The notes beneath the pieces were generated by a model. That model did not search any database. It worked only from the letters and a program-made list of their open reading frames with translations, and was not told the DNA's origin. A DNA stretch of 8,976 bases from Pseudomonadota bacterium (GTDB lineage: Bacteria > Pseudomonadota > Alphaproteobacteria > Rhizobiales > Hyphomicrobiaceae): NCBI GenBank assembly GCA_021816505.1, contig JAKAXS010000090.1, forward strand, positions 1-8,976, in the 5' to 3' direction. The translations under genes and the position numbers were made by a program. Positions 1 to 6,499 of this stretch are shown one piece after another (within the stretch, counting starts at the first letter, position 1; every line of letters begins with the position of its first letter).

Positions 1-1
1 C

Positions 2-466
2 TTCCCGCACCTGACCGTGCTCGACAACCTCGTGCTGGCCCCGCACTGGGTGCGCAAGCTGCCCCGCGCCGAGGCGGAGGCCGCCGCCATTCAATTGCTG
101 GCGCGCGTCAAGATCGCAGAGCAGGCCCACAAGTATCCCGGACAGCTGTCGGGCGGTCAGCAGCAGCGCGTCGCGATTGCCCGAGCGCTGGCGATGAACC
201 CGCGCATCATGCTGTTCGACGAACCGACCTCGGCTCTTGACCCCGAAATGGTCAAGGAGGTTCTGGACGTGATGGTGGAGCTGGCGAACGGCGGCATGAC
301 GATGCTGTGCGTCACGCACGAGATGGGTTTCGCCAAGGCTGTCGCCGACCGCGTCATCTTCATGGACGCCGGAGAAATCGTGGAAGAGGCCGCCCCCAAG
401 GACTTCTTCACCGCACCCAGGCAAGAGCGCACGAAGGCGTTCCTGTCGCAAATCCTGAATCATTGA
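2..466 (+). CDS. aapP: Amino-acid ABC transporter ATP-binding subunit, 3' part (AapP-like)
   Basis: This is the ATPase that powers import of polar amino acids through the two permeases encoded downstream, on the cytoplasmic face of the inner membrane. Only the last 154 codons are present. The frame is already open at base 2 (FPHLTVLDN), so the Walker A/P-loop lies upstream of the window. Visible motifs, counted from base 2, are the ABC signature LSGGQQQRVAIARAL from residue 49, Walker B IMLFDEP from residue 69, the D-loop SALD just after it, and the H-loop histidine at residue 106 (VTHEMGFA). The end, FLSQILNH, closely resembles the C-terminus of polar amino-acid ATPases such as AapP and GlnQ. 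Its stop is followed within 11 bases by the binding-protein gene, so they are one operon. In classical aap operons the ATPase gene is last; here it comes first. The family is certain, and the AapP assignment rests on the neighbours. Confidence 0.93.
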   Translation, partial: FPHLTVLDNLVLAPHWVRKLPRAEAEAAAIQLLARVKIAEQAHKYPGQLSGGQQQRVAIARALAMNPRIMLFDEPTSALDPEMVKEVLDVMVELANGGMTMLCVTHEMGFAKAVADRVIFMDAGEIVEEAAPKDFFTAPRQERTKAFLSQILNH

Positions 467-470
467 GGAG
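465..470 (+). promoter_or_regulatory. Shine-Dalgarno sequence of the binding-protein gene
   Basis: GAGGAG overlaps the stop codon of the ATPase gene. It lies 6 bases before ATG 477 but only 3 bases before the alternative GTG 474, so ATG 477 is the better start. The site shows that translation is set to begin upstream of the repeat inside the signal-peptide region, because no good in-frame start follows the repeat. Confidence 0.6.
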
Positions 471-476
471 CATGTG

Positions 477-1634
477 ATGCCGTTTCCTCGATGCGATGCC
501 ATCTGGATTTTCGTTCGCGCCATTGTAGGTTGGATCAAGCGCAGCGCGACCCAACAATCCACGGCACGCCTGGGGCATGTTGGGTCTCACAAGAGGGCTC
601 GACCCAACCTACGTGGCGTCGCCCAGTTTCTTTTCGCCGTGTTCTGCGCCACGTCTGCCATGGCCCAGCAACCCGCCTCGCGCACGCTGGAGGCCGTGCA
701 GAAGCGCGGCGTTCTTAACTGCGGTGTCAACACCGGGCTCGCCGGCTTCAGCGCCCCCAACGACAAGGGCGAATGGACGGGCATCGACGCCGACTTCTGC
801 CGTGCCGTCGCCGCCGCGGTGCTGAACGATCCTGCCAAGGTGAAATACCTGCCGCTCAATGCCAAGGAGCGCTTCACCGCGCTGCAGTCGGGCGAGATCG
901 ATCTTCTGTCACGCAACACCACGTGGACGATGAGCCGCGACACGTCGCTGGGCCTCGCCTTCGTCGGCGTCGTGTACTACGACGGCTCCGCCTTCATGGC
1001 GCGCAAGTCCTTGGGCCTGAAATCCGTCAAAGACCTCGCCAACGCCAGCATCTGCACGCAGACGGGCACGACCAACGAACTCGTCCTCGCTGATTATTTC
1101 GCAACCAACAAACTCGCATTCAAGCCAGTCGTATTCGAACGCTTGGTCGAGGTGCTTGCGGCTTACAACTCCGGCCGCTGCGATGCCATCACCACCGACA
1201 GTTCGCAGTTGATCTCCGAGCGCCTGCGTCTGCAGAACCCCGACGAGCACGAAATCCTGCCGGAGCTCATTTCCAAGGAGCCGCTCGGCCCCGTCGTCCG
1301 GCAGGGCGACCAGCAGTGGGAGAGTATTGCCCGCTGGATCCTGTTCGCCATGATCAACGCCGAGGAGCTGGGCGTGACGCAAAAGAACGTCGACGAGCTG
1401 CTCACCTCCACGGCGCCGAACCCTGAAGTGCGCCGGCTGCTGGGTCTCGAAGGCGAGTTCGGCAAAGGCATCGGCTTGCCGAACGACTGGGCGGTGCGCG
1501 TCTTGCGCGCGGTCGGCAACTACGGCGAAAGCTTCGATCGCAATCTCGGCACCGGTTCCCGTCTCGCCATTCCGCGCGGCCGCAACGCGCTCTGGCAAAA
1601 CGGGGGCCTGCAATACGCCCCACCCATTCGCTGA
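477..1634 (+). CDS. aapJ: Amino-acid ABC transporter periplasmic binding protein (AapJ), with repeat in the leader
   Basis: Periplasmic solute-binding protein that should capture L-amino acids and deliver them to the AapQ/AapM permeases. From ATG 477 it has 385 residues. The mature part reads as a full-length AapJ-type protein: RGVLNCGVNTGLAGFSAP near its start, then SAKERFTALQSGE-like and LSRNTTWT-like blocks (here AKERFTALQSGEIDLLSRNT) and ISKEPLGPVVRQGD. The leader is odd. A hydrophobic stretch ending ATSAMA|QQ looks like a signal peptide with cleavage after residue 63, but it is preceded by about 47 residues, roughly 30 of them encoded by a palindromic repeat (525-612). ATG 477 is chosen for its GAGGAG spacing; GTG 474 is possible. 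After the repeat the only in-frame start-like codons are GTG 639 and ATG 660, both inside the hydrophobic core or at its end. Export may therefore rely on an extended leader, or may be impaired. The family is secure; N-terminal function is uncertain. Confidence 0.92.
   Translation: MPFPRCDAIWIFVRAIVGWIKRSATQQSTARLGHVGSHKRARPNLRGVAQFLFAVFCATSAMAQQPASRTLEAVQKRGVLNCGVNTGLAGFSAPNDKGEWTGIDADFCRAVAAAVLNDPAKVKYLPLNAKERFTALQSGEIDLLSRNTTWTMSRDTSLGLAFVGVVYYDGSAFMARKSLGLKSVKDLANASICTQTGTTNELVLADYFATNKLAFKPVVFERLVEVLAAYNSGRCDAITTDSSQLISERLRLQNPDEHEILPELISKEPLGPVVRQGDQQWESIARWILFAMINAEELGVTQKNVDELLTSTAPNPEVRRLLGLEGEFGKGIGLPNDWAVRVLRAVGNYGESFDRNLGTGSRLAIPRGRNALWQNGGLQYAPPIR
525..612 (+). repeat. Double-hairpin palindromic repeat, copy A, inside aapJ
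   Basis: An 88-bp element bounded by 12-base inverted ends (525-536 and 601-612, one mismatch). It contains two internal stem-loops: GGTTGGATC (528-536) against GACCCAAC (548-555, one mismatch), and GTTGGGTC (579-586) against GACCCAAC (601-608). It aligns with copy B at 3960-4048 with about 10 substitutions and one gap (about 88% identity by eye), and bases 578-613 are identical to 4014-4049. Short, non-coding, hairpin-forming repeats of this look are typical REP/MITE-like intergenic elements, but this copy lies in the coding sequence of the binding-protein leader and contributes about 30 in-frame codons without a stop. Mobility mechanism and true boundaries cannot be read from two copies. 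Confidence 0.88.
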
Positions 1635-1642
1635 GGCCTCCG

Positions 1643-2824
1643 ATGCAGCGTGACGTCTCCGCCAAGCGCAGCTGGCTCGACCCGATCTACGATCCGAAGA
1701 TTCGCGGCATCGTGTTCCAGGCGTTGCTCGTGATCGCGCTGGGCTTTCTCGCCTACGAGATCGTCACCAACACGATCGCCAACCTGAAGCGGCAGAACAT
1801 CGCCTCCGGCTTCGATTTCCTGGCGCGCACGGCCGGCTTCGAAGTCTCGCAATCCGTGATCCCGTACACGAGTACGGACAGCTACGCGCGCGCATTCGCC
1901 GTGGGCCTCACCAACACGCTTCTGGTCGCCGCGCTGGGCATCGCGATCGCCACCGTCGTCGGCTTCATCGTCGGGCTGGGCCGGTTGTCTTCGAATTGGC
2001 TGATTGCGAAGCTGTCGCTTCTCTACGTCGAGGTGGTGCGCAACGTGCCGCTGCTGCTGCAGCTGTTCGTCTGGTACATCGCCGTCCTGCGAGCCCTGCC
2101 GCAGCCGCATGACGCGAAACCGATCGCCGGCGTGTTCCACTTGGACACGCGCGGCCTGCACGGTCCCCTGCCGATCTTCGGACACGGCTGGCTGATCGTT
2201 CTTGCTGCCGCCGTGGGTGTCGGATTAGCGGTCACGTATTATCGCCGGGCTGTCCAACGGCAGCAATTGACAGGCGTGCGCACGCCGCTCCTCTGGCCGA
2301 GCCTGGGGCTCATTCTGGGCTTGCCCGTCGTGGCATTTCTTCTCACCGGCGCCTCGCTGCAGTTCGATCACCCGGTGCTGGGCCGCTACAATTTCGATGG
2401 CGGCCTGACGCTTCTGCCGGAGTTCCTCGCGCTTCTCGCCGGCCTCTCGTTCTATACCGCGTCCTTCATCGCCGAGATCGTGCGCTCGGGCATCGAAGGC
2501 GTGCCGCGCGGCCAAAAGGAAGCGGCGGACGCCATCGGCCTGACACGCGGCCAGGCCCTGCGGCTCGTCGTCATCCCGCAGGCACTGCGCCTCATCATTC
2601 CGCCGCTGACGAACCAGTACCTGAACCTCACCAAGAATTCCGCGCTCGCCGTTGCCATCGGTTATCCCGATCTGGTTTCCGTTTTCGCCGGAACGGTTCT
2701 CAATCAAACCGGCCAGGCCGTCGAAGTGGTGCTGATCACGATGGCCGTCTATCTCGCCATCAGTCTCGTCACGTCCATCCTGATGAACTGGTTCAACGCC
2801 CGCATGGCGATCGTGGAGCGTTGA
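1643..2824 (+). CDS. aapQ: Amino-acid ABC transporter permease (AapQ)
   Basis: Inner-membrane permease, one of two forming the transport channel for polar amino acids. The 393 residues match the long AapQ type rather than the usual ~220-residue HisM/GlnP type. A cytoplasmic N-terminus is followed by a hydrophobic helix (about 24-41) and a periplasmic stretch. Next come helices near 89-113 and 121-150, an AapQ-style insert with further hydrophobic segments (about 182-198 and 218-236), and a C-terminal permease core. The EAA loop that docks on the ATPase is at 293-300 (EAADAIGL), followed by IPQALRLIIPPLTNQYLNLTKNS-like sequence typical of the family. GAGG at 1633-1636 lies 6 bases before the ATG. 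The gene starts 8 bases after aapJ and its stop abuts aapM, so expression is operonic and probably translationally linked. Confidence 0.94.
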   Translation: MQRDVSAKRSWLDPIYDPKIRGIVFQALLVIALGFLAYEIVTNTIANLKRQNIASGFDFLARTAGFEVSQSVIPYTSTDSYARAFAVGLTNTLLVAALGIAIATVVGFIVGLGRLSSNWLIAKLSLLYVEVVRNVPLLLQLFVWYIAVLRALPQPHDAKPIAGVFHLDTRGLHGPLPIFGHGWLIVLAAAVGVGLAVTYYRRAVQRQQLTGVRTPLLWPSLGLILGLPVVAFLLTGASLQFDHPVLGRYNFDGGLTLLPEFLALLAGLSFYTASFIAEIVRSGIEGVPRGQKEAADAIGLTRGQALRLVVIPQALRLIIPPLTNQYLNLTKNSALAVAIGYPDLVSVFAGTVLNQTGQAVEVVLITMAVYLAISLVTSILMNWFNARMAIVER

Positions 2825-2829
2825 AGACC

Positions 2830-3918
2830 ATGCACCCACCGCCCACCACGTTTGCGTCGGCGCCGATACGTTGGGCACGCGTGAACCTGTTCGCGACCTG
2901 GAGCAACGCGGTGCTGACGCTCACCGGCGCCGCTCTCTCGCTCTGGATCGTCGCCGCCATTCTCGACTGGGCCGTCTTCAGCGCCGTCTTCACCGGGGCC
3001 GACGGTTCGGCCTGCAAGGCGGAGGGCACCGGCGCCTGCTGGCCGTTCATTCAGGCCAAGATGGGCCTCTTCATGTACGGCCGCTATCCCGACGCCGAGC
3101 GCTGGCGTGTCGACCTCACGTATGTCCTGGCGCTTGCCGCGCTCGTGCCGCTGATGATCCCGCGCGTGCCGGGCAAGCTCTGGCTCACCATCTACCTTCT
3201 GCTCGCCTTTCCGCTCATCGCCTACGTGTTGCTGCGCGGCGGCCTGTTCGGTCTCGTCGGTGTGCCGACCGAACTGTGGGGCGGATTGCTCGTCACGCTC
3301 GTCGTCGCCTGCGTCGGTATCGCCGCGTCGTTTCCGCTCGGAATCCTGTTGGCCTTGGGCCGCCGCTCCGAGCTGCCCATCATTCGTTACGCCTCGATCG
3401 GTTTCATCGAGATCGTGCGCGGCGTACCGCTCATCACCGTCCTGTTCATGGCGTCCGTGATGCTGCCGCTCTTCCTGCCGGGCGACATCACCATCGACAA
3501 GCTGCTGCGCGCTCTGGTCGGCGTCGCGCTGTTCTCCGCAGCCTATCTCGCCGAAACAATCCGCGGCGGCTTGCAATCCATTCCCCGCGGACAATACGAG
3601 GCGGCCGACGCGCTCGGCCTCTCCTACGCGCAGAAGATGGGCTTCATCATTCTGCCGCAGGCGTTGAAGCTGACCATTCCCGGCATCGTCAACTCGTTCA
3701 TCGCGCTGTTCAAGGACACCAGCCTCGTCCTCATCATCGGCCTGTTCGATCTGCTCGGTATCGTCCAGCAATCCGTTCAGTCCGATCCGAAGTGGTTCGC
3801 CCACTCCACGGCCACCACCGGGTACGTCTTCGCAGGCGTGGTCTTCTGGCTGTTCTGCTTCGGCATGTCGCGCTATTCGGCCTTCCTCGAACGTCGCCTC
3901 GCGACCGACCGGCGCTGA
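2830..3918 (+). CDS. aapM: Amino-acid ABC transporter permease (AapM)
   Basis: Second inner-membrane permease, expected to pair with AapQ. From ATG 2830 it has 362 residues. A TTG at 2821, overlapping the aapQ stop codon, would add three residues and cannot be excluded; neither has a strong ribosome-binding site, though GGAG at 2814-2817 lies upstream. A first helix at about 28-45 is followed by a periplasmic segment with two cysteines (SACKAEGTGACWPFI) that resembles AapM proteins. Further helices lie near 98-112, 118-138 and 151-176, and the EAA loop is at 257-264 (EAADALGL). The terminal part (FKDTSLVLIIGLFDLLG) is also typical. It ends the operon: the next gene is convergent and no ATPase gene follows. 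Confidence 0.94.
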   Translation: MHPPPTTFASAPIRWARVNLFATWSNAVLTLTGAALSLWIVAAILDWAVFSAVFTGADGSACKAEGTGACWPFIQAKMGLFMYGRYPDAERWRVDLTYVLALAALVPLMIPRVPGKLWLTIYLLLAFPLIAYVLLRGGLFGLVGVPTELWGGLLVTLVVACVGIAASFPLGILLALGRRSELPIIRYASIGFIEIVRGVPLITVLFMASVMLPLFLPGDITIDKLLRALVGVALFSAAYLAETIRGGLQSIPRGQYEAADALGLSYAQKMGFIILPQALKLTIPGIVNSFIALFKDTSLVLIIGLFDLLGIVQQSVQSDPKWFAHSTATTGYVFAGVVFWLFCFGMSRYSAFLERRLATDRR

Positions 3919-3931
3919 CGCAGTTTCGGGA

Positions 3932-3950
3932 CCTACGCGACGTCGCCCAG
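3932..3950 (+). repeat. Possible relic of the right end of a third repeat copy
   Basis: These 19 bases match the sequence at the right edge of copy A (608-626) with only two differences (614/3938 and 616/3940), yet they lie to the left of copy B. Copy B's own right edge matches only through the first part (CCTACGCGGCGTC). This suggests either a decayed earlier insertion next to copy B, or that the repeat unit is longer on its right side than the inverted ends indicate. The match is short, so chance similarity in GC-rich DNA remains possible. Confidence 0.4.
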
Positions 3951-3959
3951 GCTCGCCCC

Positions 3960-4048
3960 GCAGGTTGGGTCAAGCGTAGCCCGACCCAACAATTCCCGGC
4001 ACACCCTGGAACGTGTTGGGTCTCACAAGAGGGCTCGACCCAACCTAC
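3960..4048 (+). repeat. Double-hairpin palindromic repeat, copy B, between convergent genes
   Basis: An 89-bp element with inverted ends (3960-3971 and 4037-4048, one mismatch) and two better-paired stems than copy A: GTTGGGTC (3964-3971) with GACCCAAC (3983-3990), and GTTGGGTC (4015-4022) with GACCCAAC (4037-4044). It occupies most of the 155-base gap between the ends of aapM and the convergent oxidoreductase gene. It could act as a two-way transcription stop or mRNA 3' stabiliser, but no T-run follows either stem, so a classical intrinsic terminator is not shown. Its copy in aapJ shows it is a dispersed repeat. Confidence 0.88.
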
Positions 4049-4073
4049 GCGGCGTCATCTTGGATCTGAAGCA

Positions 4074-5192
4074 CTACGTCTCGAGCACGCTCGCAACGTA
4101 GTCGCCGATGGCGAGGCACGACGTTAGTCCCGGGCTCTCGATGCCGTACAGTGCCACGAGGCCGTCCACCCCATGCTGCTCCGGTCCATGAATGGCGAAG
4201 TCGGCGATCGGTTCGGCCTCGGCGTAGATCTTCGGCCGCACGCCGGTCGAGTCCGGCTGCAACGCGCGATCGGGCAGCCCCGGCCAATAGCGGCGCACCT
4301 CCGCCTCGAAGCGCGCGCGTCGCGCGCCATCGTCATCGTCGAAAGCGTAGCTCACCTCGTCGCACCATTCGATGTCGGGCCCGAAGCGTGCTCTTCCCGC
4401 AATGTCGAGTGTGAGATGTATGCCAAGCCACGCACCGTGCGGAACCGGATAGATCAGATGCGAGAACGGAGACTTTCCCGACAACGAGAAGTAGTGGCCC
4501 TTCGCCGGGTACGTGCGCGGCACGCGATAGTCGCCGCCGTACGTGAGCTTGGCACCCAACTCCGTCGCACCGAGTCCACCGGCGATCACCAATCGCTGTG
4601 ACGTCATCCTTGACGTCGCGCCAGCCGCATCCTTCGTTTCGACGACGAACGCGCCTGCGTCGTCGCGCCCGATGTCCGTCACGCTGGTGTTGAACGCGAC
4701 GATCCCGCCCGCGTTTTCGACATCGGCCTGAAGAGCCAGTATCAGCTGATGCGTATCGACGACGGCCGTGCCGGGCGACAGCAGCGCTGCAACGCACCGC
4801 AACTTCGGCTCCAGACGTTGCGCTTCAGCTCCACTCAAGTGCTGCAGGGGCTCCGCCTTGTTGGCGGATGCGCTCGATGCGATTGCATCGAGTTTCGTCA
4901 CTTCGTCCGGCGTGGTGGCGACGATGAGCTTTCCCGTCTTGCGCACGGACACGCCGGCGGCGTCGCAGAAATCCAGCAGCTTGCGGCGCCCTTCCACGCA
5001 CAGTTTTCCGCGCAGACTGCCCGCTGGATAGTAGAGCCCGGCGTGGACCACCTCACTGTTGCGCGAAGAGACCTCCATGCCCGCACGCGGCTGCCGATCG
5101 ATCACCAGAACCTCGTGGCCGATCGACTTAAGACGGCGTGCGACGGCGAGACCTACAACTCCAGCCCCTACAACGATAATTTCGATTCCCAT
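4074..5192 (-). CDS. FAD-dependent oxidoreductase, L-2-hydroxyglutarate dehydrogenase/oxidase-like
   Basis: A flavoenzyme of the DAO/L2HGDH-like group (which includes LhgO), likely oxidising a 2-hydroxy acid such as L-2-hydroxyglutarate to 2-oxoglutarate; the substrate is inferred. It has 372 residues from ATG 5192. The FAD-binding Rossmann motif GAGVVG is at 9-14, with the acidic end of the second strand at D32. RNSEVVHAGLYY (44-55) followed by PAGSLRGKLCVEG matches the conserved block of the L2HGDH-like family. KGHYF (231-235), GVRPKI (317-322) and the C-terminal GIESPGLTSCLAIGDYV are also characteristic. A GTG at 5219 would add nine residues, but ATG 5192 has GGAA just upstream and places the dinucleotide-binding strand at the usual distance from the N-terminus. 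The protein is shorter than E. coli LhgO (about 420). It is a single gene, convergent with the aap operon and divergent from the repair genes. No signal peptide is seen. Confidence 0.85.
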   Translation of the reverse strand: MGIEIIVVGAGVVGLAVARRLKSIGHEVLVIDRQPRAGMEVSSRNSEVVHAGLYYPAGSLRGKLCVEGRRKLLDFCDAAGVSVRKTGKLIVATTPDEVTKLDAIASSASANKAEPLQHLSGAEAQRLEPKLRCVAALLSPGTAVVDTHQLILALQADVENAGGIVAFNTSVTDIGRDDAGAFVVETKDAAGATSRMTSQRLVIAGGLGATELGAKLTYGGDYRVPRTYPAKGHYFSLSGKSPFSHLIYPVPHGAWLGIHLTLDIAGRARFGPDIEWCDEVSYAFDDDDGARRARFEAEVRRYWPGLPDRALQPDSTGVRPKIYAEAEPIADFAIHGPEQHGVDGLVALYGIESPGLTSCLAIGDYVASVLET

Positions 5193-5270
5193 TTGTTCCG
5201 GAAATCCCAATTTGTTCACGATTAACGACGCATGTTCTCGAACGCTATGTTCCGATTCAAAATCAACGAC

Positions 5271-5300
5271 TTGGCACGTGAGCGTGAGATTAACTGTTAT
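5271..5300 (+). promoter_or_regulatory. Candidate sigma70-type promoter for the repair operon
   Basis: TTGGCA (5271-5276) and TGTTAT (5295-5300) are separated by 18 bases, giving a reasonable -35/-10 pair reading toward the nuclease gene, with transcription expected near 5307. The LexA-type box then lies downstream within the early transcribed region. Another TTGGCA at 5321-5326 pairs only poorly with TAGAAC (5347-5352, spacing 20), which would give an almost leaderless message. Alphaproteobacterial promoters are loosely conserved, so this is tentative. Confidence 0.3.
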
Positions 5301-5337
5301 GACTTGTCCACAGATGCAATTTGGCAGCTTGCGAAAG

Positions 5338-5352
5338 GAACAAAGCTAGAAC
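5338..5352 (+). promoter_or_regulatory. SOS box (LexA operator), alphaproteobacterial type
   Basis: GAAC (5338-5341) and GAAC (5349-5352) are separated by exactly seven bases. This is the direct-repeat LexA operator known from alphaproteobacteria (GTTC-N7-GTTC on the other strand). It ends 13 bases before the ATG of the nuclease gene, inside the divergent control region, where a repressor would block transcription. The downstream pair encodes DNA repair proteins, which fits SOS control. LexA binding itself is inferred. Confidence 0.7.
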
Positions 5353-5365
5353 ATGATCTCGAATC

Positions 5366-6499
5366 ATGAGCATTACCTTCCTCCATACTGCCGACTGGCA
5401 GATCGGCAAGCCGTTCGGCGAGTTCTCCGGCGATAAGCCTGGCGTTCTGCGCCGCGAGCGGCTCACGGCCATCGACAAGATCGCGGGCATCGCGCGTCAG
5501 CGCGGCGCCGCACATGTTCTCGCCGCCGGCGACATCTTCGATTTCGAGACGGGATCGTCGTTGCTCGTGCGCCAGCTCGTGCAGCGCCTCGCCGGTCATC
5601 GCGATGTGACGTGGCATCTGATTTCCGGAAACCACGATCCCGCCCGCGCATCGAGCGTGTGGGAAGATGTGCGTGCCGCTGCACCACCTGCCAACGTCGT
5701 TCTGCATCTGGAGCCGGTCGCGGCGGAGATCGCGCGTGGCGTTGTGCTTCTGCCGGCGCCATTGAAGGCGAAGTCATGCGTAAGCGATCCCACGGCGTGG
5801 ATGGATCATGCCGCCTCGCCTGATGGCACCATTCGCATCGGCCTCGCGCACGGCTCCGTCACCGGCTTCGGCAGCGAGGGCGACGCCGCCGTTCCCATCG
5901 ATCCGGCGCGCTGGCGCTCGGCCGGCCTCGCGTTTCTCGCGCTGGGCGATTGGCATGGCACCAAGAAGATATCGGATCGTGTCTGGTATTCCGGAACACC
6001 CGAACCGGATTGCTTTGCCGACAACGAACCGGGACACATCCTTGCCGTGACGCTGGACAGCGCGACAGCCCCGCCTCGGGTGGAGCGCGTGCGCACGGCG
6101 ACATATTCGTGGCTGAAGCGCGAAGTGCCGGTCATCGACGCGACGGGCCTCGATGGGATCGCTGGCGAGATTGCAGCGCTCGGCGCGGAAGCGCAGCAGC
6201 ATCTCGTCCAACTGACCCTTACCGGCCGTGCGCATCTCGCCGATCGCGTGGCGATCGAGGCGCGTCTTGCAGTGCTGGAAGCCTCGCTGTTCCATCTCGG
6301 CAGCGATCTTTCACGCCTGACACTGGTCCACGACGTGACGGACATCGCGGCATTCGGCTCGGGCGCCGTGCGCGCCGTGGCCGAGCGGCTGTCGTTGCAA
6401 GCCGCAAGCAGCGACGAACGTCAGTCGCGCGTGGCCGCCCAAGCGTTGCTCAAGCTTGCCAGCCTCACCACCGCCACCGCGAAGGATGCCGCCGCATGA
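5366..6499 (+). CDS. SbcD/Mre11-like DNA repair metallophosphoesterase (nuclease subunit)
   Basis: A calcineurin-like phosphoesterase of the DNA repair exonuclease group (COG0420), expected to cut DNA ends together with the ATPase encoded next. It has 377 residues. Phosphoesterase motifs are in order: HTADWQIG with D10, GDIFD (55-59), GNHD (88-91), AHGS (H162) and GDWHG (194-198), followed by WYSGTPEPD, the usual end of the catalytic domain. The rest (about 240-377) would be the capping and ATPase-contact region. Two metal-site positions differ from textbook SbcD/Mre11: DxH is D-W-Q (Q12), and GHxH is G-D-W-H (D195). All other catalytic residues are present, so the protein is probably active. 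There is no clear ribosome-binding site before ATG 5366. The gene ends in an ATGA overlap with the ATPase gene. The LexA-type box upstream suggests damage induction. Bacillus YhaO is another possible comparison. Confidence 0.9.
   Translation: MSITFLHTADWQIGKPFGEFSGDKPGVLRRERLTAIDKIAGIARQRGAAHVLAAGDIFDFETGSSLLVRQLVQRLAGHRDVTWHLISGNHDPARASSVWEDVRAAAPPANVVLHLEPVAAEIARGVVLLPAPLKAKSCVSDPTAWMDHAASPDGTIRIGLAHGSVTGFGSEGDAAVPIDPARWRSAGLAFLALGDWHGTKKISDRVWYSGTPEPDCFADNEPGHILAVTLDSATAPPRVERVRTATYSWLKREVPVIDATGLDGIAGEIAALGAEAQQHLVQLTLTGRAHLADRVAIEARLAVLEASLFHLGSDLSRLTLVHDVTDIAAFGSGAVRAVAERLSLQAASSDERQSRVAAQALLKLASLTTATAKDAAA

Noticed and set aside
525..612. CRISPR or tandem repeat interpretation of the recurring GTTGGGTC and GACCCAAC blocks
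   Set aside because: The blocks are arms of inverted repeats within one element, with no regular spacer-repeat array and no cas genes.
909..1613. 234-residue minus-strand open frame under aapJ
   Set aside because: Antisense to the conserved binding-protein domain, with no family features.
2749..3804. 351-residue minus-strand open frame under aapM
   Set aside because: Composition (Asp, Glu, Gln, Arg and Gly rich) and complete overlap with a well-supported permease mark it as an antisense shadow.
3960..4048. Intrinsic terminator at repeat copy B
   Set aside because: The stems are strong enough, but neither strand shows a T-run after them. A termination role is only possible, so it is listed as a repeat.
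2871..4127. 418-residue plus-strand open frame overlapping aapM and crossing repeat copy B
   Set aside because: It is extremely Arg-rich with no recognisable domain, and lies out of frame over a convincing permease gene. It is a GC-driven artefact.
5234..5252. Further GTTC/GAAC half-sites (5234, 5240 and 5249) as extra LexA boxes
   Set aside because: Spacings are 2, 5 and 11 bases, not the seven of the alphaproteobacterial operator nor the four of the Bacillus type.
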